Of a DNA stretch of 64,000 nucleotides, positions 17,189 to 25,470 are shown piece by piece (position 1 is the first letter of the stretch; each line of letters begins with the position of its first letter). Where the stretch lies: assembly GCF_007896895.1 (NCBI RefSeq), contig NZ_VOGW01000087.1:57891-121890 (forward strand). Reading direction: 5' to 3'. The notes beneath the pieces were generated by a model. The model saw only the letters and a program-made list of their open reading frames with translations. It searched no databases and was not told the DNA's origin. Made by a program: the position numbers and the translations under genes. This DNA is from Streptomyces misionensis. Its GTDB lineage: Bacteria; Actinomycetota; Actinomycetes; Streptomycetales; Streptomycetaceae.

Positions 17189-18373
17189 ATGCCCGAGACA
17201 GCCCCGCTGAGCGATCTGCGGTGGACCCGCGGCTACACGGATCCCGCCTGGATCCGCCGCTTCATGCTCCAGGGGCGCGAACTGTCACCCAGCCGACGGG
17301 TGTGGCGGGGCCAGGGGCCCGCGCGCCCCCTGCCGCGCGCCGAGGCCGATCTCGACGCCCTCGACGTGGTGACCACCGACGCCGGCACGCTCAAGCTCCC
17401 GGACCTGTTCGCCGCGGCCCAGACGGACGCGTTCCTCGTGATGCACCGAGGCCAGGTCCTCTACGAGCGTTATCCGCACGGCGCCGAGGCGCACACCCCT
17501 CACTTCAACGCCTCGGCGGCCAAGTCCTACCTCGGGCTCGTCGCGGCGACGCTCGCTCATCAGGGGGTCCTGGACCGTACGGCGACGGCCTCCGCCTACG
17601 TACCGGAACTCGCCGGGACCGCCTTCGGGGACGCCCGGGTGCAGGATTTGCTGCACATGGGCACCCAGGTGAGCTATGCGGGCCGCCCCTTCGACAAGGC
17701 GACCGAGGCCCAGCGGTACCACGCGGTGATCGCCCCTCAGCTGCGGCCGTTCGGCTACAGCGGTCCCACGACCATCCGCGAGCATCTCCTGACGGCCCGC
17801 GCCACCGGGGCCCCGGGGAAGGGGTTCCGCTATGAGAACGGCAACGTGGAGACGCTGGCCGAAGTCCTCCGCCGGGTCACGGGCCTGACCACGTCCGCCC
17901 TGCTCAGCGACCAACTGTGGGCCAGGATGGGCGCGCAGGAGGACGCTTACTACATCCTGGACAGCGACGGTGTCGAAGCCGCCTGCGGAGGCTTCAGCGC
18001 CACCGCACGCGATGTGGCCCGGCTCGGTGAGATGCTGCGCTGCGGCGGGGCGGTGGAGGGCAGGCAGGTGGTTCCGGAGGAAGTGGCCCGCACGATCGCC
18101 AGCGGCGTGCCTGACGGCTACCCCCGCCACGTCCGCTTCCCGGCCGCGCCCCCCGCCTCACCGGCCACCCTCTCCTACCACGACCTGTGGTGGATCCTGA
18201 ACGACTCCTACGGTTCCTACATGGCCAGCGGCATCCACGGCCAGCGGCTGTTCGTGTCGCCGGGCCTGGACCTCGTGGTCGTCCACTTCGGTTCGCAGGT
18301 CATGTCACCTACGGTGCCGCCGGTCCCGCTGGTGCAGGCGTTCGTCCGGATCGGGGTCCACCTCAACTCCTGA
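17189..18373 (+). CDS. Serine hydrolase, beta-lactamase/esterase (class C fold)
   Basis: A 394-residue penicillin-recognising hydrolase of the beta-lactamase/EstB/6-aminohexanoate-dimer-hydrolase group. The nucleophile motif SxxK is SAAKS (Ser109, Lys112) and the second motif is YEN in RYENGNVE. No signal peptide is seen, so it is probably cytosolic and acts on an ester or amide rather than on peptidoglycan. The start has CAGGAG eight nt upstream. It is divergent from the MFS gene and may release the acid used by the ligase, which is inference from position. Confidence 0.85.
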   Translation: MPETAPLSDLRWTRGYTDPAWIRRFMLQGRELSPSRRVWRGQGPARPLPRAEADLDALDVVTTDAGTLKLPDLFAAAQTDAFLVMHRGQVLYERYPHGAEAHTPHFNASAAKSYLGLVAATLAHQGVLDRTATASAYVPELAGTAFGDARVQDLLHMGTQVSYAGRPFDKATEAQRYHAVIAPQLRPFGYSGPTTIREHLLTARATGAPGKGFRYENGNVETLAEVLRRVTGLTTSALLSDQLWARMGAQEDAYYILDSDGVEAACGGFSATARDVARLGEMLRCGGAVEGRQVVPEEVARTIASGVPDGYPRHVRFPAAPPASPATLSYHDLWWILNDSYGSYMASGIHGQRLFVSPGLDLVVVHFGSQVMSPTVPPVPLVQAFVRIGVHLNS

Positions 18374-18795
18374 CGCGTGCGCCGGGCCGGGCCGGGCGGC
18401 GCCGTCCGGCCCGGCCGCGGACGAGCGGTGCGCGGCACGGGAACATTCCGGCACCGGCTGTTCGTGCTCCTGGAGGCCATTCAGGTGGCGGTCACCACGC
18501 CGGGCACCACGTCGTGGCGGTCGGGGCCGGATGGATCCGTGGTCTCCCGCAGGACCCGGCGGCGTCCCGGGCGGCCGCTGCGGTGCGATCAGCGTCGCCC
18601 TCGCCGTCGCGCTGCGCGAGGCCGTAGCGCCTCGCCACCGCAATCGTCACCGACGCCTCGGCACCCGCTCCGGGCCCGGTCGCGCGGACGCCGGGCAGGC
18701 GTACGCGCGGTGAGCGGCGGCAGCACACCGGAGGTGGCGTCTGGCGCTGTCCGTCGCCCTCGCGCTCCGCACCGCGCGGCCGGGCCCGAGCGTGG
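18374..18795. other. Intergenic, no recognisable gene
   Basis: About 420 bp between convergent genes. Frames are open only because of GC bias; translations are Arg/Pro/Ala-rich without motifs. No hairpin or repeat stood out. Confidence 0.5.
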
Positions 18796-19287
18796 TCAGG
18801 AATTGACGATGCTGCGCACGTTGTCGATCGAGCCGCAGTCGGCCTTCAGTCGGCGCTCGCGCTCCTCCGTGAACGCCACTCCCAGTTCCTCGCGCCGCTC
18901 CATCGCCACGTTCTCGCGCGCCCCGTTGAGGATGGTGCGTTCCTCCTCGTCGGTGTGGTGGGTGACGGCTTCCACCAGTGCCTCCAGCTTGGAGTCCCAC
19001 TCCTCGGAGCCGACCTCCTTCACCTCCAGGAGGTCCAGCAGTGCCTTGTTGCCCTCGTCGTGCTCGTGCTCGCCGTGCTCGACCTCTTCGTCGTCGATGT
19101 CCTTGTATCGCTTCAGGGCGGGATAGACCTTGGCCTCCTCGGCCAGCGCGTGAGCGATCAGCAGGCCCGCGAACTCCTGGAGCGCCACGGCCCGGTCGGC
19201 TTCGACGCTGCGCATGAGGCGGAACAGATCTTCCATGCGCCGGTGGTCTTGCAGGATGAGCTCGACGACGTCATGTGTCTCGGCCAT
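18796..19287 (-). CDS. Hemerythrin HHE domain protein
   Basis: A 163-residue four-helix hemerythrin-like protein. Iron-ligand-type residues are spread over LILQDHRRME, LLIAHALAEEAKVYPALK, the helix beginning DDEEVEHGEHEHDEGNKALL and VEAVTHHTDEEE. Members bind a di-iron centre and sense or carry O2 or NO; the function here is unknown. Start 19287 opens with MAETHDVVEL, the usual N-terminus. The preceding open frame belongs to the frameshifted reductase tail, which overlaps the first codons. Confidence 0.88.
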   Translation of the reverse strand: MAETHDVVELILQDHRRMEDLFRLMRSVEADRAVALQEFAGLLIAHALAEEAKVYPALKRYKDIDDEEVEHGEHEHDEGNKALLDLLEVKEVGSEEWDSKLEALVEAVTHHTDEEERTILNGARENVAMERREELGVAFTEERERRLKADCGSIDNVRSIVNS

Positions 19288-20809
19288 GGCAGGGCACCAC
19301 TTTCGTGCGAACGGTTGGGCCACTACCGCATACCCTGACCGTCCGCGCTGATGACTTCCGGGTTCCGCGGCCCCGACCCCGAGGTCGGCGAGCTGTCCAG
19401 GTGCCGTCCAGCGATTGAGCGGGGCGGTCCACCGGGCCCCCACCGCCATGCGAAATGTGCATGAGCACCGATGTGCTCAGCGGCGACGAAAGGAGCCGCC
19501 GGACCGGCCGCGGGCAGTGCGACCGGCCGGTCGGTCTTCGGCTCAGCCCTCCACTGCCTCGGCCAGCCGTGCGGCGGCCTCCGGCCAAGCCGACGGCGTG
19601 GCGACCAGTGCCCGCAGGGACCTGACCTGGCGCGGCTGGCAGACCGATGGCCAGGGCTCCTGTGACATGGCCCGACGTGCCGTACAGCGCGGCCAGCCGC
19701 AGCGGGTCCTTGTCGAGGCGCAGCACTTGGACCCGCTCCGCGTCGGCCAGGACGCCGTACGCCTGGAGCTTCAGGCTGTACTGGTCGGACCAGAAGTAGG
19801 GCACCGGAGCGAACGGACGGCGTTCGCCGAAACGCTCGGGATCCAGCTCGGCCAGCAGATTGCGGGCGGCGGCCAGGCCCTGCTCGCTGGCGTTCATGCG
19901 GTGCTCGATCCGCAGGTGTCGTCGCAGCACGGGGTGGTACCAGCGGGCCACGTCGCCCGCGCCGTACAGCCCGGGAGCCGCTGCGCAGAACTGGTCGCAG
20001 ACGAGACCGTCGGACAGGTCCGGTCCGGCCGCGTCGGCACCGGGCCCGCGCAGCCAGTCGACGGCGGGAACGGAGCCGATGGCCAGGAGGACGTCGTCGG
20101 CCTCCACGACGGTGCCGTCGGCAAGGACGATGCCGCTCACCCGTCCGGACCGCTCGGTGATGCCCGTGACCGCCTGTCCTGTGTGCAGGGCGACACCGTG
20201 GGCGCGGTGGGCCTCGGCGAGAAGCCCTCCGACCTCGGCGCCCAGCACCTGCTGCATGGGGGTGTCCCGGGTGCCGACGAGGGTTACGTCGTGGCCGAGC
20301 GTGCGCGCCACGGCGGCGGCCTCGGCGCCGAGCACACCGCTGCCGACGACGGCGAGCCGCCGGCCGGGCGCGGCCAGGCGCCGGCGCAGGCGGAGCGCGT
20401 CGTCGAGGGTGCGCAGGACGTGCACACCCTGGACCCCTGCGGTGCCGGGCAGGCCACGGGGTGTCACACCGGTGGCGGCGATGACGCCGGCACACTGCAG
20501 GACGGTCTGCCCGTCGCCGTCCAGGGTGAGCGCGCGCCGCGCCGGGTCGTAGGCACGGGCACGGGTGCCCAGCCTCAGATCGAGTTCCAGGCCGGCGATC
20601 TGAGTGGCGTCCCGCAGCGCGGTGCGCTCGGGCTCCCAGTCGCCGGAGAGAACCTGCTTGGACAGCGGCGGCCGGTCGTAGGGCAGGTGGGGCTCGTCGC
20701 CGACGAGGGTGATCTCCCCGTCCCAGCCCAGGCGCCGCAGCCCCTCCGCCGCGGCCAGTCCGGCCGCGGCGGCGCCGACTACGGCTATGCGGGGGCGGGC
20801 GGAGCTCAT
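19271..20809 (-). CDS. FAD-dependent ferredoxin reductase, C-terminus frameshifted
   Basis: A rubredoxin/ferredoxin-NAD(P)+ reductase that would pass electrons to the adjacent ferredoxin and P450. It has the FAD-binding GAAAAGLAAAEGLRRLG, the NAD-binding GSGVLGAEAAAVARTLG and GLYGAGDVA near the second FAD contact. From about residue 390 the frame is wrong: removing one T at 19637 restores a Reductase_C ending (RQVRSLRALVATPSAWPEAA) and a stop at 19543. As written, the protein gains about 90 unrelated residues and runs into the hemerythrin start. This is either a recent mutation or a sequencing error. The start overlaps the ferredoxin stop (ATGA). Confidence 0.8.
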   Translation of the reverse strand: MSSARPRIAVVGAAAAGLAAAEGLRRLGWDGEITLVGDEPHLPYDRPPLSKQVLSGDWEPERTALRDATQIAGLELDLRLGTRARAYDPARRALTLDGDGQTVLQCAGVIAATGVTPRGLPGTAGVQGVHVLRTLDDALRLRRRLAAPGRRLAVVGSGVLGAEAAAVARTLGHDVTLVGTRDTPMQQVLGAEVGGLLAEAHRAHGVALHTGQAVTGITERSGRVSGIVLADGTVVEADDVLLAIGSVPAVDWLRGPGADAAGPDLSDGLVCDQFCAAAPGLYGAGDVARWYHPVLRRHLRIEHRMNASEQGLAAARNLLAELDPERFGERRPFAPVPYFWSDQYSLKLQAYGVLADAERVQVLRLDKDPLRLAALYGTSGHVTGALAIGLPAAPGQVPAGTGRHAVGLAGGRRTAGRGSGGLSRRPTGRSHCPRPVRRLLSSPLSTSVLMHISHGGGGPVDRPAQSLDGTWTARRPRGRGRGTRKSSARTVRVCGSGPTVRTKVVPCHGRDT

Positions 20810-21000
20810 TCCCGCACCTGGATGGCCGCGGCCGGGCAGATGGTGGCGGCCTCACGGACCGCGGCGTGCTGCGCGGCGTCCGGGGAGGCGTTCAGCAGGA
20901 CGACGATGCCGTCCTCGTCGCGCTGGTCGAAGACCTCGGGGGCGACCAGCACGCACTGGCCGGCGCCGCAGCACTTGGCCTCGTCGACGGTGATCTTCAG
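20806..21000 (-). CDS. [3Fe-4S]-type P450 ferredoxin, CTG start
   Basis: A 64-residue ferredoxin with CCGAGQC near the N-terminus and ICPAAAI near the C-terminus. That is the three-Cys pattern of actinobacterial P450 ferredoxins, which carry one electron from reductase to P450. No ATG or GTG is in frame at the expected position. The codon matching the family's usual first residue is CTG at 21000-20998, six nt after GAAGGA. It is the middle gene of a P450-ferredoxin-reductase operon: 49 bp after the P450 stop and overlapping the reductase start by 4 bp. Confidence 0.82.
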   Translation of the reverse strand: MKITVDEAKCCGAGQCVLVAPEVFDQRDEDGIVVLLNASPDAAQHAAVREAATICPAAAIQVRE

Positions 21001-21049
21001 TGTTTCCTTCTGTGGGGGTGTGATACCTGGGGGCTTTGTGAGGGTGCGG

Positions 21050-22270
21050 TCACCAGGTGACCGGCAGGGCGTGGCAGCCGTAGATGACCATGTCGGTGCG
21101 GAAGGGGATCTCCTCGACCGGCACGGCGGGACGCATCCCGGGGAAACGGCGCAGCAGGGTGGTGATGACCACCTGAAGCTCGGCGCGGGCCAGGGCTTGG
21201 CCCAGACACTGGTGGATGCCGTAGCCGAAGGCCACATGGTGCTGGGCGTTGGGGCGGCGGATGTCGAGCCGGCCGGCGTCGGGGAAGGTGTCCTCGTCGC
21301 GGTTGGCGGACGGCACGGCGACGATGACGCCCTCGCCCTTCCGGATGAGCCGGCCGCCGACCTCCACGTCCTCCAGGGCAGCGCGGCGCGGACCGTTGCG
21401 GATGATGCTGTGGAAGCGCAGCAGCTCCTCGACGGCGCCGCGGATGAGGGAGGGGTCCTCGCGCAGCAGGTCGGCGGTCTCCCGGTCGAGCATCAGGGTG
21501 AGCGCGCTCAGGCCGATCATGTTGGCCGTCGTCTCGTGTCCGGCGACCAGCAGCAGCACGGCGAAAGCGACGAGGTCGTCGTGGGTCAGCTCGCCGATGT
21601 CGTACTGCTCGGTGATCAGGCGGCTGAGGATGTCGTCCCCCGGCTCGGCCTTCTTCGTCTCGACCAGGTTGTCGATGTAGGTGAGGAGCTCGGTGCGGGC
21701 CGCGCCGCGGTCCTCCTCGGGGATCTCCCGGGAGAGCAGGGCGCCGGTCAGCCGCTGGAAGGTGTCGTGGTCCTCGTAGGGCACACCCAGCAGCAGGCTG
21801 ATGGCGAGCGAGGGCAGCGGCAGCGCCAGGGCCTTGACCAGGTCGACGGGGTGCTCGGAGCGGTCGACGCGCTCCATGGCGTCGCACAGCTCGTCGGTGA
21901 GCTTCTGCAGGGTCGGGCGCAGTGCCTCGATCCGCTTGACCATGAAGTCGCGGGTGACCAAGCGGCGCAGCCTGGTGTGCTCCGGCGGGTCCATGCGGAT
22001 GAAGCCGCGGGTGGCGCCGGGACGCGGTCCGCCGCCGGTCATGCCGCTGATCGGATAGCCGGGGGTGGAGGTGTCGGAGCTGAAACGCGTGTCGCCGAGG
22101 ATCGCCCGGACGTCCGCGTAACGGGTGGCCAGCCAGGCCCAGCCGCCGTCGTCCAGGGCGACCTTCGACAGGGGTTCCTCGATCCGCAGCCGGGCCAGCC
22201 CCGCCGGGGGGTCGAAGGGGCAACCGGAGGGCGGCTGGGTGGGAAGCGCGGGGAGTGCTGCGGTGGTCAT
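21050..22270 (-). CDS. Cytochrome P450 monooxygenase
   Basis: A 406-residue class I P450 resembling the CYP105 group. The I-helix oxygen-activation motif is LVAGHETTAN, the K-helix is EELLRFH (ExxR) and the heme loop is FGYGIHQCLGQALAR with Cys355 as thiolate ligand. ATG 22270 has AAGGAG just upstream. Redox partners are encoded directly downstream, so the set could hydroxylate a small molecule as a unit. No biosynthetic genes adjoin, so a xenobiotic or acquired-metabolite role is more likely than a dedicated pathway. Confidence 0.92.
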   Translation of the reverse strand: MTTAALPALPTQPPSGCPFDPPAGLARLRIEEPLSKVALDDGGWAWLATRYADVRAILGDTRFSSDTSTPGYPISGMTGGGPRPGATRGFIRMDPPEHTRLRRLVTRDFMVKRIEALRPTLQKLTDELCDAMERVDRSEHPVDLVKALALPLPSLAISLLLGVPYEDHDTFQRLTGALLSREIPEEDRGAARTELLTYIDNLVETKKAEPGDDILSRLITEQYDIGELTHDDLVAFAVLLLVAGHETTANMIGLSALTLMLDRETADLLREDPSLIRGAVEELLRFHSIIRNGPRRAALEDVEVGGRLIRKGEGVIVAVPSANRDEDTFPDAGRLDIRRPNAQHHVAFGYGIHQCLGQALARAELQVVITTLLRRFPGMRPAVPVEEIPFRTDMVIYGCHALPVTW

Positions 22271-22300
22271 GCCGCTCCTTGGTGGGGAGAACACGTTGGA

Positions 22301-22312
22301 TAACAGCTGTTA
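22301..22312. promoter_or_regulatory. Palindromic operator before the P450 gene
   Basis: TAACAGCTGTTA is a perfect 12-bp palindrome 31 bp upstream of the P450 start. It fits a TetR-type operator; the tetR gene lies immediately upstream in the same orientation. Confidence 0.45.
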
Positions 22313-22422
22313 GCTTACATCTGTATCTCTAGGGCGTGCGGCGGTCCGGGCGCAAGGAAAAGTGAAGAAGAACCGGCGGACCGGTGGACGGCGCGCCAGG
22401 GCCGCCCCGCCACGGAAGCACC

Positions 22423-22575
22423 GGCCAGGGGACGCGCCGACCAGGGAAGCGCTGCTCAAAGGTGCGCGCGAGGTGAGGGACGCACCGGTCAGGGGACGCG
22501 GCTGCGCTGGTCAGGGCACGCGGCCGCTCAGAGGACGCGGCTGCTCAGGGGCGTGCCGGGCAGGGACGTGCGGGT
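22423..22575. repeat. Degenerate short tandem repeats
   Basis: Five to six imperfect copies of a 16-22-bp unit related to GGTCAGGGGACGCGGCTGC occur at about 22423, 22487, 22509, 22529, 22546 and 22562. They fill the space between the tetR stop and the P450 promoter. No coding role is seen. Confidence 0.5.
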
Positions 22576-22583
22576 GGCGCGGG

Positions 22584-23243
22584 TCAGCGCTCCAGCAGGA
22601 GGCCAAGCAGCTCGTCGACGAACCGGTCGAGCCGGGCGGGGTCCTTGCGGCGCGGCATCACCTGCCACAGGGTGATCCGGCCGTGCAGCGCGCACCACAG
22701 CATGTACGGGGCGTCCGCGCGGGTGCCCCGCACCCTCCAGCCGGCCTCCTCGCACGCGGTGAGCGCCCGACTCAGGCCACGCAGGAGCAGCCCCGCGGGA
22801 TGGCCGTGCAGGCGCTCCTCGTCCACCGGGGTCTGCCAGGTCTCGGACATCAGGCGGTACTTCGCCGGGTTCGCGATCGCGAATCGACAGTACGCGGTCA
22901 GCTGGGACCGCAGCCGTTCCTGCGGGTCGTCGGCGGGTGCCGAGTTGTCGGCCTCGGCCATGATCTCGGCCAGCCGCTCGTAGTGCTCCGCCAGCACCGC
23001 CCACACCAGTTCCGTCTTGTCGGAGAAGTGGCGGTAGATGCTCGGGGTGGCGATGCCCACCTCCCGGGCCACCGCGCGCAGCGACAGCGCGTCCTCGCTG
23101 CCCACCTGTTCCAGCAGCCCCCCGGCGGCCCGCAGGATCTCCTCACGCAGCCGTTCGCCCTGCCCGCGCGGATTGCGTACGCGGATGGTCCGCTCGCCGG
23201 CGGCCCCGACGGTCCCGCCACCGTTCTGCTTCTGCTCGGCCAC
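22584..23243 (-). CDS. TetR family regulator with WHG-type C-terminal domain
   Basis: A 219-residue TetR protein. The DNA-binding part includes LREEILRAAGGLLEQVGSED, then SLRAVAREVGIATPSIYRHF. The C-terminal half contains YMLWCALHGRITLWQV, characteristic of the WHG ligand-binding domain. GTG 23243 is chosen because GGGAGG lies about 8 nt upstream; the open frame further upstream is a separate degraded tetR. It precedes the P450 operon in the same direction and probably regulates it. Confidence 0.87.
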   Translation of the reverse strand: MAEQKQNGGGTVGAAGERTIRVRNPRGQGERLREEILRAAGGLLEQVGSEDALSLRAVAREVGIATPSIYRHFSDKTELVWAVLAEHYERLAEIMAEADNSAPADDPQERLRSQLTAYCRFAIANPAKYRLMSETWQTPVDEERLHGHPAGLLLRGLSRALTACEEAGWRVRGTRADAPYMLWCALHGRITLWQVMPRRKDPARLDRFVDELLGLLLER

Positions 23244-23549
23244 CGCCGCACCTCCCTCGCATCCGGACACCGGCACCGCAGCGGCCGGAGAGCACCGTGC
23301 GCGGATCGGCACGCGGCACCGACCCGAACCTACATGACACGCCGGGCCTCCTGGCCGCCGCGGCCATCGGCGCCGCCCACGATCCGCGATGCAAGGTGGG
23401 CCCGGCGCCTCAGCGCACATGCGAAGTCGCGCACATACGAGGTCGAGCCCGCCCGTCGAGCCACACGGCCAACGAGACAGGGATGGCGGCGTCGCCGGAA
23501 GGCCGCGGACGGCCCGGTCTACGAGTCGCTTCGCCCTGCGCGGGTCGCC

Positions 23550-23861
23550 CTGGCGACCGGAGTCCCTTCGGGCCGGCTCGATCAGGTGCTCCGTGAGCAT
23601 GATCTGGGCCTGGGCCTCCGCTTCGGCGCGGGCCGGCTTGCGGCGGACGACCGGTCGCCGTTCGAGCGGCGCCCTGTCGTCTCGGAGCCGGGCCGCGTCG
23701 AGGGCGGCCGGTTCAGCGGCACCCGGCGGCGTGGTCGACGCCGGCCGCCGTGGCGACCGTACGGGCCCGCGCCTGGCGGCGCCCTGTTCGATGAGCATGC
23801 GCAGGCCGCCTTCCAGGAGCTTGGTCCTCGTCTCCTGGGACTTCGCCGCGGACGGGCTCAC
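23550..23861 (-). pseudogene. TetR family regulator, degraded
   Basis: A GTG start overlaps the DUF4166 stop by 4 bp and opens a normal TetR N-terminus (SAAKSQETRTKLLEGGLRML then IEQGAA). The frame is lost after about 30 residues. Helix-turn-helix-like sequence (VATAAGVDHAAGCR) continues in another frame, then similarity fades. The frame eventually runs into the next tetR gene. By position it was the third gene of the SRPBCC-DUF4166 operon and its likely autoregulator. The stretch to 23244 holds nothing recognisable. Confidence 0.65.
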
Positions 23862-24547
23862 CCGCGTGCCTCCTCCCGCACCGGGCGAAGTCCCGGCCGC
23901 GTCCCAGGGGCGGCGGCGTCCGTGTACGAGGCCGTGAAGGAGCCCTCGTAGCCGAAGAGCGGGCCGAAGCGGCGGTTCACCACTCTCACCCGGATCCGGA
24001 AGCGTCCGGTGGTGTCGTCGAAGGACTCGCGCACCTCGGCCGTGGCGCCGAGGAGTTCCGGTACGCGCACGTCCACCGGGCCCTCCCGGAAACGGTGCTC
24101 GCCCGAGCGGATGAGCAGCGAGCCGTCCGGCTCGGCCGCGAAGTGCAGTTCGCTGGCGAGGTGTTGGTGGGTGCCGAGGTAGTCGAGAATCCGGTCGCCC
24201 TTGGGGCTGAGCACCATCTGGGCGTCGAAGCGGCGCGGGCGGCCGGGCAGGTCGAAGGTGCGCACGAAGCTCACCGTCTCGCGGCCGAAGGTGTCGGTGT
24301 ACGGCACATTCTCGATCACGAAGGGGACGTCACGGCCGGCCCGCGGGACGAGGATGTTACGGGTGGCGCCGAGGGCGAGGAACGGCTTCACGTACGCCGG
24401 GCCGTGCCAGATCCGGTGCATGACGCCCCGTCCGATACAGGCCTCCCCGCTCGCCAGGCCCACCGAGAAGCGGCGCCGCAGCTCGGGGTGGAGGCGGCCG
24501 AAGCCGTCGCCGAGCACGGTGCGGAACATCGAGGCGGGCGCGGTCAT
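23858..24547 (-). CDS. DUF4166 domain protein
   Basis: A 229-residue DUF4166 protein. Typical elements are LHPELRRRFSVGL near the N-terminus, GRETVSFVRTFDLP in the middle, and the C-terminal VVNRRFGPLFGYEGSFTASY. In other genomes the domain is found alone or fused to nucleoside-diphosphate-sugar epimerase-like proteins; its activity is unknown. The start overlaps the upstream SRPBCC gene by 4 bp (ATGA), so the two are translationally coupled. Confidence 0.85.
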   Translation of the reverse strand: MTAPASMFRTVLGDGFGRLHPELRRRFSVGLASGEACIGRGVMHRIWHGPAYVKPFLALGATRNILVPRAGRDVPFVIENVPYTDTFGRETVSFVRTFDLPGRPRRFDAQMVLSPKGDRILDYLGTHQHLASELHFAAEPDGSLLIRSGEHRFREGPVDVRVPELLGATAEVRESFDDTTGRFRIRVRVVNRRFGPLFGYEGSFTASYTDAAAPGTRPGLRPVREEARG

Positions 24548-25296
24548 CCGTGCTTCTCCAGGGTGCGCAGGACGCGGGGAGCCCGGGTAGGACCCGCCGG
24601 GGCGCGCAGGCACCGGCGGGCGGCGGGGGTGCAGGCGAGGGGGGCCTTGAAGAGAGCGAGCGACATCACGGCGATCAGCAGGAGCGGGCAGAGGCAGGCC
24701 GCGCCCGCCCCGGACCGTCCGAAGAGACCGAGGGCGGACTCCGGTCCCAGACCGGCCAGGCACCCGGCGAACAGCAGCGCCCGGACCGCCAGTTCGGCCA
24801 GCCAGTTGGCCCGGGCCCGCTCGGGACCGATGCCCCGCTCCAGCCACAGCCGCAGCCGGTCGAAGGACCAGGCGGTCGCCCAGCCCATCAGGGGGCGGAA
24901 CACGAGCCGGTCGGCGAGCGCGCCGAACACGCCCCAGCGGGGCTGGTAGTCGTAGCCGGTGAGGAAGCGCACGCCGTGCGCGTCGGGCACGTAGCGCCAG
25001 TAGCCGCTGCCGCGGGCGAGCAGGGAGAGCGGGTGCGGGGAGACGAAGCGCAGGGCGGAGGTGCGGGTGCCGTCGGGGCGTTCCCGCTCGCCGGCGGCGA
25101 TCCCGGTGCCGGAAACCGTGAGGAAGGGCAGGACGCGTACGGCGTACCGGAAGCGCTGGGGCTCACCCTCCGCGCGTGGGAGCTGGTCGATCTCCGAGAA
25201 CCGCACGTCCCAGCGCCGGTGCTGGGCGGGATCCTGGGTGCGCGCCCAGAGTTCGTCCAGATCGGCTCGTATATGTGTCTCTATGTAGAGACCCAT
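24544..25296 (-). CDS. SRPBCC-fold protein with C-terminal membrane segments
   Basis: A 250-residue protein. Residues 1-145 look like a START/SRPBCC lipid-binding domain (MGLYIETHIRADLDELWART, HRRWDVRFSEID, RFLTGYDYQPRWG). The C-terminal part contains hydrophobic stretches (LAVRALLFAGCLAGLG and AGAACLCPLLLIAVMSLALF) that may form two membrane helices. The start at 25296 follows a G-rich ribosome binding site. It is the first gene of an operon with DUF4166 and a degraded tetR, behind two palindromic operators. A role in lipid or polyketide-like ligand handling is possible but unproven. Confidence 0.72.
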   Translation of the reverse strand: MGLYIETHIRADLDELWARTQDPAQHRRWDVRFSEIDQLPRAEGEPQRFRYAVRVLPFLTVSGTGIAAGERERPDGTRTSALRFVSPHPLSLLARGSGYWRYVPDAHGVRFLTGYDYQPRWGVFGALADRLVFRPLMGWATAWSFDRLRLWLERGIGPERARANWLAELAVRALLFAGCLAGLGPESALGLFGRSGAGAACLCPLLLIAVMSLALFKAPLACTPAARRCLRAPAGPTRAPRVLRTLEKHG

Positions 25297-25321
25297 GGTG
25301 TTCCCCCCACATCCCCTAGGC

Positions 25322-25341
25322 ATTTGAGCGAGTGCTCAAAT
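25322..25341. promoter_or_regulatory. Palindromic operator 1 (TetR-type)
   Basis: ATTTGAGC-GAGT-GCTCAAAT is a perfect inverted repeat, 26 bp upstream of the SRPBCC start. The TTGAGC half-sites are shared with operator 2 and are typical of AcrR-like regulators. Confidence 0.6.
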
Positions 25342-25365
25342 CATCTGGCAGGGAAACTACACCTG

Positions 25366-25383
25366 TTTGAGCGATCGCTCAAA
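25366..25383. promoter_or_regulatory. Palindromic operator 2 (TetR-type)
   Basis: TTTGAGCGATCGCTCAAA is a perfect 18-bp palindrome with the same half-sites as operator 1, centred 43 bp away (about four helical turns). Confidence 0.62.
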
Positions 25384-25470
25384 GTCCTGGTGCCGAACCG
25401 GCCACCGCGGTGACCGCCAAGAACCGCGGCCGGGCGGTGTGGTCGGGGTGCCCTGCCCGGGCCGCCGACC

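Noticed and set aside
19415..22303. A 962-codon plus-strand frame opposite the reductase, ferredoxin and P450 genes
   Set aside because: It is the antisense shadow of three recognisable genes and carries no family motif.
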